Shown here in pieces: positions 5,879 to 9,444 of a stretch of 9,444 bases of DNA. The notes beneath the pieces are model-generated. The model ran no database searches. It was not told where the DNA came from and was given only the letters and a program-made list of their open reading frames with translations. Source of the stretch: an uncultured Oscillochloris sp. (GTDB lineage Bacteria; Chloroflexota; Chloroflexia; Chloroflexales; Chloroflexaceae); contig CAIRFY010000437.1 in NCBI GenBank assembly GCA_903877945.1, positions 1 through 9,444 on the forward strand, read 5' to 3'. Position 1 is the first letter of the stretch. Each line of letters begins with the position of its first letter. The position numbers and the translations under genes were made by a program.

Positions 5879-6049
5879 GGGAGGGCTGGGGAGGGGGAAA
5901 CGCAGAATGTGTGACCTTTTCAGACAGCTTCTCATAGATCCCCGTAACACAATGTCGTCACCGGCGACGTTGCAACCGCCTTGGGTAAAGTAAGCTGAAA
6001 CCTTGGCAACGCAGAGAAATAGTGCCAAGCGGCACATAAGGAGTATGGT
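5879..6049. other. Leader region of the efflux gene
   Basis: Apart from the G-rich tail of the preceding repeat and the inverted repeat at 6002-6029, I see no gene or RNA and no convincing -35/-10 pair in this stretch. Confidence 0.4.
6002..6029 (+). promoter_or_regulatory. Inverted repeat upstream of the efflux transporter, operator-like
   Basis: CTTGGCA (6002-6008) is mirrored by TGCCAAG (6023-6029) with 14 bases between, ending 8 bases before the ribosome binding site AAGGAG (6038-6043). Drug-efflux genes of this family are commonly controlled by TetR- or MarR-type repressors binding such dyads; no regulator gene is adjacent, so this is a guess from position and symmetry. Confidence 0.35.
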
Positions 6050-7546
6050 GTGACACGTCAGCGGGTGGTGCTGATCACCATTGGGGTGATGATGAGCTTG
6101 TTTATGGCCTCGATGGAGAGTACCGTCATCGCCACCGCGATGCCAACGATTGTGAGTCAGCTTGGCGGACTAGCCAACTACAGTTGGGTCTTTGCGATCT
6201 ACATGCTTACGTCGACGACGGCAGGGCCGATCTTTGGCAAGCTCTCGGACATCTACGGGCGGCGCCCGTTGTATATGGTGGCAATCAGCCTGTTCCTGGG
6301 CGGCTCCCTGCTGTGCGGGATGTCGATGAGTATGCCGATGTTGATTGCGGCGCGGGCCGTGCAGGGCCTCGGCGCGGGCGGGCTCCAACCGCTGGCCTTT
6401 ATCATCGTGGGCGACATCTTCACGTTCGAGCAGCGCACCAAGATGCAGGGACTCTTCTCGGGGGTCTGGGGGGTAAGCTCGGTGATCGGCCCGCTGATCG
6501 GTGGATTTTTGGTTGATCAGATCTCGTGGCACTGGGTCTTCCTGATTAATATCCCGCCGGGCCTAGTGGCGGGTGCCCTGGTGTGGACAGCCTGGAAGGA
6601 TCCGGCACGAGCGGAGGGGAAGCGTCCGGCGATTGACTACGTCGGCGCGGCGCTGCTGAGCGTGGACGTGGTGGCGCTGCTGCTGGGGTTGAACGACCTG
6701 AGCTCGCCGGTGGGCTGGGGGCTGTTGGCGGCGGCGGCGCTCATCACGGTGATCCTGGTGGCGGTGGAGTGGCGGGCAGAGGCTCCGATCCTGCCGGTAC
6801 GGCTGATCATGCGCGACCGCATGTTTGCGGTGGCCTGCGCCCACGGTATGCTGGCGGGATGGGTGCTGTTCGGTAGCATGGCCTACGTGCCGCTGTTCGT
6901 CCAAGGCGTACTGGGCACTAGTGCGACGCAGGCCGGTTCGACCCTGACGCCGATGCTGCTGGGGTGGGTGATCACCAGCATCATCGGCAGCCGTCTGCTC
7001 CTCCGTATCAGCTACCGTAGCTTGGCGATTACCGGCATGATCGGTTTCGTGCTGGGCACCTTCCTGCTCTCACGCGTGCGCCCCGACATGAGCCAACTGG
7101 AGTTGATGGTGTCCCTGACACTGATGGGCTTTGGCATGGGAGCCTCTATTCCGGCCTTTCTGATCGCGGTGCAGAGCAGCGTGGCCCGCAGCGAACTGGG
7201 ATCGGCCACGGCGACCGTGCAGTTCAGCCGGACGATTGGCGGCACCCTGGGGGTGGCGGTGCTGGGCGTGCTGCTGGCGACCGCGCTCAGTGCGGCGATG
7301 CATGCGGCGGGACTCGATCAGAACGCCATACCCCTGGGAGATCTGCTCAATGGCGATACGGGCGGCGCGACCGCCCTTAACAGCGGCGCACGAACGGCTC
7401 TGGCCATCGCCCTCGGGCACACCTTCAGTTCAACCATGTGGATCGCCGTTCTGGCCCTGGCCGTCACCTTCCTGGCCCCACGCGGCAGTGTCGCCGACCT
7501 GCGTAACCGGCGTACAACCGAGGATGTTGGCGCGGCGGCACACTAA
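6050..7546 (+). CDS. MFS drug-efflux transporter, DHA2 (EmrB/QacA-like) family, 14 TM
   Basis: A 498-residue inner-membrane protein built of about 14 hydrophobic segments, typical of the DHA2 proton-antiport drug exporters. The family signatures are SMESTVIATAMPTI (residues 21-34, the motif in TM1), GKLSDIYGRRP (63-73, motif A in the loop after TM2), RAVQGLGAGGLQP (102-114, motif B) and GVWGVSSVIGPLIGGF (138-153, antiporter motif C). The start is GTG at 6050, set by AAGGAG at 6038-6043 with a 6-base gap. It presumably exports hydrophobic or cationic toxicants; substrate is not predictable. There is no adjacent membrane-fusion partner, which fits a stand-alone exporter of a single-membrane or Chloroflexota-type envelope. 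The stop TAA is 13 bases before a palindromic inserted element. No regulator lies next to it. Confidence 0.93.
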   Translation: MTRQRVVLITIGVMMSLFMASMESTVIATAMPTIVSQLGGLANYSWVFAIYMLTSTTAGPIFGKLSDIYGRRPLYMVAISLFLGGSLLCGMSMSMPMLIAARAVQGLGAGGLQPLAFIIVGDIFTFEQRTKMQGLFSGVWGVSSVIGPLIGGFLVDQISWHWVFLINIPPGLVAGALVWTAWKDPARAEGKRPAIDYVGAALLSVDVVALLLGLNDLSSPVGWGLLAAAALITVILVAVEWRAEAPILPVRLIMRDRMFAVACAHGMLAGWVLFGSMAYVPLFVQGVLGTSATQAGSTLTPMLLGWVITSIIGSRLLLRISYRSLAITGMIGFVLGTFLLSRVRPDMSQLELMVSLTLMGFGMGASIPAFLIAVQSSVARSELGSATATVQFSRTIGGTLGVAVLGVLLATALSAAMHAAGLDQNAIPLGDLLNGDTGGATALNSGARTALAIALGHTFSSTMWIAVLALAVTFLAPRGSVADLRNRRTTEDVGAAAH

Positions 7547-7549
7547 CTA

Positions 7550-7681
7550 CGTTATCTGACAATACCGCAGAAGTAACGCTGTGAGGCGTCCTGTCATTCT
7601 GAGCGAAGCGAAGAATCCCGACCGGGATTCTTCGCTTCGCTCAGAATGACAGCGTTACTTCTGCTCTATTGCGTTATCTGA
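7550..7681. mobile_element. 112-bp nearly palindromic MITE-like element with 10-bp target duplication
   Basis: The perfect direct repeat CGTTATCTGA occurs at 7550-7559 and 7672-7681. Between them, 7560-7671 has 23-bp terminal inverted repeats differing at two positions (they share CAATA and GCAGAAGTAACGCTGT). The centre is a perfect 29-bp inverted repeat, arms 7592-7620 and 7623-7651, with a 2-base centre; one side has an additional 9 bases at 7583-7591. The inner arms contain the TGTCATTCTGAGCGAAGCGA type motif that recurs between genes in several bacterial groups (from memory). No coding capacity. The right direct repeat includes the stop codon of the minus-strand membrane protein gene, so the element landed exactly at that gene's end. 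Confidence 0.75.
7592..7651. terminator. Long hairpin between convergent genes, possible bidirectional terminator
   Basis: The 29-bp perfect stem with a 2-base centre lies 45 bases after the efflux gene stop and 22 bases after the stop of the opposing gene. RNA from either direction would form a very stable hairpin. There is no adjacent T-run, so intrinsic termination is possible but not shown. Confidence 0.4.
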
Positions 7682-9326
7682 AAGGCATGGGGACGAGGAT
7701 AGCACAGTCAAGGAGGGTCAAGCCATAGGACAGACCCTCTACCAGATCACATGTTGCCCCGCTGCCCGCCGGGAGGTGCGTGGTACGTCCCCAAGATCGG
7801 GCGGTGAGATAACTAAAGCGCGTGACGCCCCGTGTTTGCATGGCTGCGCTAAAAGCCGGTAGGTCGTTGAACGTGGGCAGGAGCAGCACCGTGCGCTCAA
7901 AATAGATCGGGGCGAGCAGTTGGGGCGCGTACCAAATATCGGTGAGGATGGGCTGGGCGGGCTGGGCGTTGACCACCTGCACGAGCCGCAGGGAGGTTGT
8001 CGTGGAATCCCGCAGGATGCCTACGCCCTGGGCCTGAGCGATCAGCCCTGCGCCGAACAAGAGCGTGATCACCGCGCCCTGGGCCATACGTGGGTGACGC
8101 TCCCCGTCGCCGATGGTCGCCAACCCGGCGATCACCAGGGCGGGCAGCACGGGCAGCAGGTAGCGCGGCCCCCACTGAGAGCCGCCGTCATTGGGCGCGG
8201 TGAGCAGCACTCCGATGATAAACACCGCCGCCGCGCCAAGCAAGAGGCGAATCCGTGAGCGAGCCAGAGACTCCCGGCGACAGGTCGCCAGGGCCAGCAG
8301 GGCCAGCGGGCAAGCGGTGACAAGCCCCGTGTGTAGTTTTCCCACCCCCGGCCCTAAGAGATAGACGCTGGACAGCAGGGCGGCACCCGCGAGCAGCCAG
8401 AGTCGCCATCGGCCAGTCCAGGCGGACACCAGGGCCAGTGTCGCCGCAGCCACAGACCAGAGTCCCGCCCCAGGGCCATCGAGCAGCATCACCGTGGCGA
8501 TGCCGCTGCGACGGGCGAGTAGTTCGCTGGGTGTAGCCGCGCTCGGCGCAGTGAAGTTCACCGCCACCTGTGGCCCCAAGGGCAGCCCAAAGATCAGCAG
8601 GTTGAAGATTGCCATCGGAAGAAGGCCCACGAGGATGCCTACCGTCGCCCATGCCAGCGCCCGGCGGCCCACCCCGGCCCATGCCAGCCCCATGAGCAGC
8701 GCTGGCCCCAGCCACAGACACTCGGAGCGAAACCACCAGGCCAGCCCGGCCAGCAGCCCGGCCAGCAGTGCATAGCGAGAGACGTGGCGTGACGGATCTA
8801 GTGCCAGGGCCGCGCAGAGCAGCGCGCCCGTCGTCAGCCCCGTCGCCAGGGCGTGTTCCCAGAAGATCAGCGCGTAGAAGCCAACAGGTGTTGTCACCCC
8901 GAGGATCAGCGGGATGACCCAGAGTGGGCGCAGCCCCAGGCGTGCGCCAAGCGCGGCCGCGAGGGTAAGGGTGCCCAGGGTAGCCGCCACAGGCACCACG
9001 TAGAGTCCGGCGTAGCCAAACAGGAAGAACCACGGTGCGCTAAGGGCCGCGTGGGGGTAGGAGAAGATACTGTAGTAACTGCCGCCCTGCGGCCACGTGA
9101 AGAGGGCGGGCAGCGCAGAGAAGCGTCCCTCCGGGTCAAGGGCCACGCTCGGGTTGGTGATCGCGCCGCTCTGGAAGCGGTGCTGGATCAGGCTGACGAC
9201 CTGCACGAACTTCGCCCCCTGGTCGCCCGACCAGAGTCCGTTGACGGGCACGGCCCAGGCGAGCAGCGCGACATAGAGCAGTCCCACCGCCAAGGTCGCG
9301 GCGATCACCGCTCCCGTTCTCCGCAT
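7674..9326 (-). CDS. Polytopic membrane protein, probable GT-C-fold glycosyltransferase
   Basis: A 550-residue protein with a TM signal-anchor at residues 5-27, about ten to twelve further hydrophobic segments up to about 435, and a less hydrophobic C-terminal part (440-550). The first outside loop carries GDQGAKFVQ (34-42) where GT-C enzymes of the PMT/ArnT type have their conserved acidic catalytic site. Other notable patches are IFWEHALATG (154-163), WWFRSE (197-202) and GGSQWGPRYLLPVLP (381-395); the last resembles a GPRYLLP motif common in uncharacterised lipid-linked-sugar transferases. I infer transfer of sugar from a polyprenyl-phosphate donor at the outer membrane face. The acceptor is unknown and no cell-wall or glycan genes are seen nearby. 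The ATG at 9326 has GGAGGGAG seven bases upstream (9341-9334). The gene converges on the efflux gene, and its stop lies in the target duplication of an inserted element. Confidence 0.75.
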   Translation of the reverse strand: MRRTGAVIAATLAVGLLYVALLAWAVPVNGLWSGDQGAKFVQVVSLIQHRFQSGAITNPSVALDPEGRFSALPALFTWPQGGSYYSIFSYPHAALSAPWFFLFGYAGLYVVPVAATLGTLTLAAALGARLGLRPLWVIPLILGVTTPVGFYALIFWEHALATGLTTGALLCAALALDPSRHVSRYALLAGLLAGLAWWFRSECLWLGPALLMGLAWAGVGRRALAWATVGILVGLLPMAIFNLLIFGLPLGPQVAVNFTAPSAATPSELLARRSGIATVMLLDGPGAGLWSVAAATLALVSAWTGRWRLWLLAGAALLSSVYLLGPGVGKLHTGLVTACPLALLALATCRRESLARSRIRLLLGAAAVFIIGVLLTAPNDGGSQWGPRYLLPVLPALVIAGLATIGDGERHPRMAQGAVITLLFGAGLIAQAQGVGILRDSTTTSLRLVQVVNAQPAQPILTDIWYAPQLLAPIYFERTVLLLPTFNDLPAFSAAMQTRGVTRFSYLTARSWGRTTHLPAGSGATCDLVEGLSYGLTLLDCAILVPMPFR

Positions 9327-9382
9327 ACCCGCTCTCCCTCCAGATAACCAGGATACAAGGGAACGTTACAACCTTCACCCCC

Positions 9383-9444
9383 AGGGCTGTTGCAACGTCG
9401 CGTGATTGCCGCGCAGCCCTCACCCCCTAGCCCCCTCTCCCTGA
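9383..9444. repeat. Partial second copy of the palindromic element of 4503-4616, cut by window end
   Basis: Begins AGGGCTGTTGCAACGT and aligns gap-free to 4504-4564, about 52 of 61 identical, including CAGCCCTCACCCC and AGCCCCCTCTCCCTG. Its left end is closer to the right terminal repeat of the other copy (GGGCTGTTGCAAAGT), which supports the view that these are true element ends. The rest lies outside the window, upstream of the membrane protein gene. Confidence 0.7.

Noticed and set aside
9343..9375. Promoter for the membrane-protein gene (TTGTAA with TTATCT, 18 apart, on the minus strand)
   Set aside because: The proposed -10 would touch the ribosome binding site, leaving no room for a leader carrying it.

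Overview
The window is a GC-rich bacterial chromosome segment, most likely from a filamentous Chloroflexota genome. I infer this from the tricorn-type protease, the product mix and the recurring CCCTCACCCCCCAGCCCC-type palindromic repeats between genes, which I associate from memory with that phylum. No rRNA or tRNA is present to confirm the taxonomy.

Left part (1-1095) is accessory DNA. It holds the last 93 codons of a DndB-like (DGQHR-type) protein linked to DNA phosphorothioation. Facing it on the minus strand is an HNH nuclease domain that begins exactly where a 103-bp dispersed repeat ends, so it looks like the surviving 3' part of a disrupted gene. Next comes an array of ten 21-bp tandem units rich in GCATGC (758-967), then a plain spacer. 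It looks like the worn edge of a defence or restriction region.

Middle part (1096-5569) is housekeeping-like. A complete 1098-residue tricorn-type peptidase lies on the minus strand. A complete inositol-monophosphatase-family phosphatase lies divergently on the plus strand, best started at 4784 behind a strong ribosome binding site. Their shared upstream region carries a palindromic MITE-like element with degenerate terminal inverted repeats and flanking direct repeats, a TTGTAA/TTACAA operator-like motif and candidate promoters for both genes.

The stretch 5570-6049 has no gene but is dense in structure. It contains the second copy of the 103-bp repeat, a 138-bp element closed by perfect 20-bp inverted arms with internal hairpins, a GC-rich hairpin, and an inverted repeat just before the next gene.

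Right part (6050-9326) holds a 14-TM DHA2-type drug-efflux transporter (plus strand) and a convergent 550-residue polytopic membrane protein of probable GT-C glycosyltransferase type (minus strand). Between their stop codons sits a 112-bp nearly self-complementary element flanked by perfect 10-bp direct repeats, one of which contains the stop codon of the membrane protein. The window ends inside another copy of the palindromic repeat seen at 4503.

The four complete genes show no shared pathway or operon. What unites the window is that almost every intergenic space is filled with palindromic, apparently mobile short elements. I found no convincing complete new multi-gene system. The best leads are the 21-bp array, the repeat-truncated nuclease next to the DndB-like gene, and the structured short elements.
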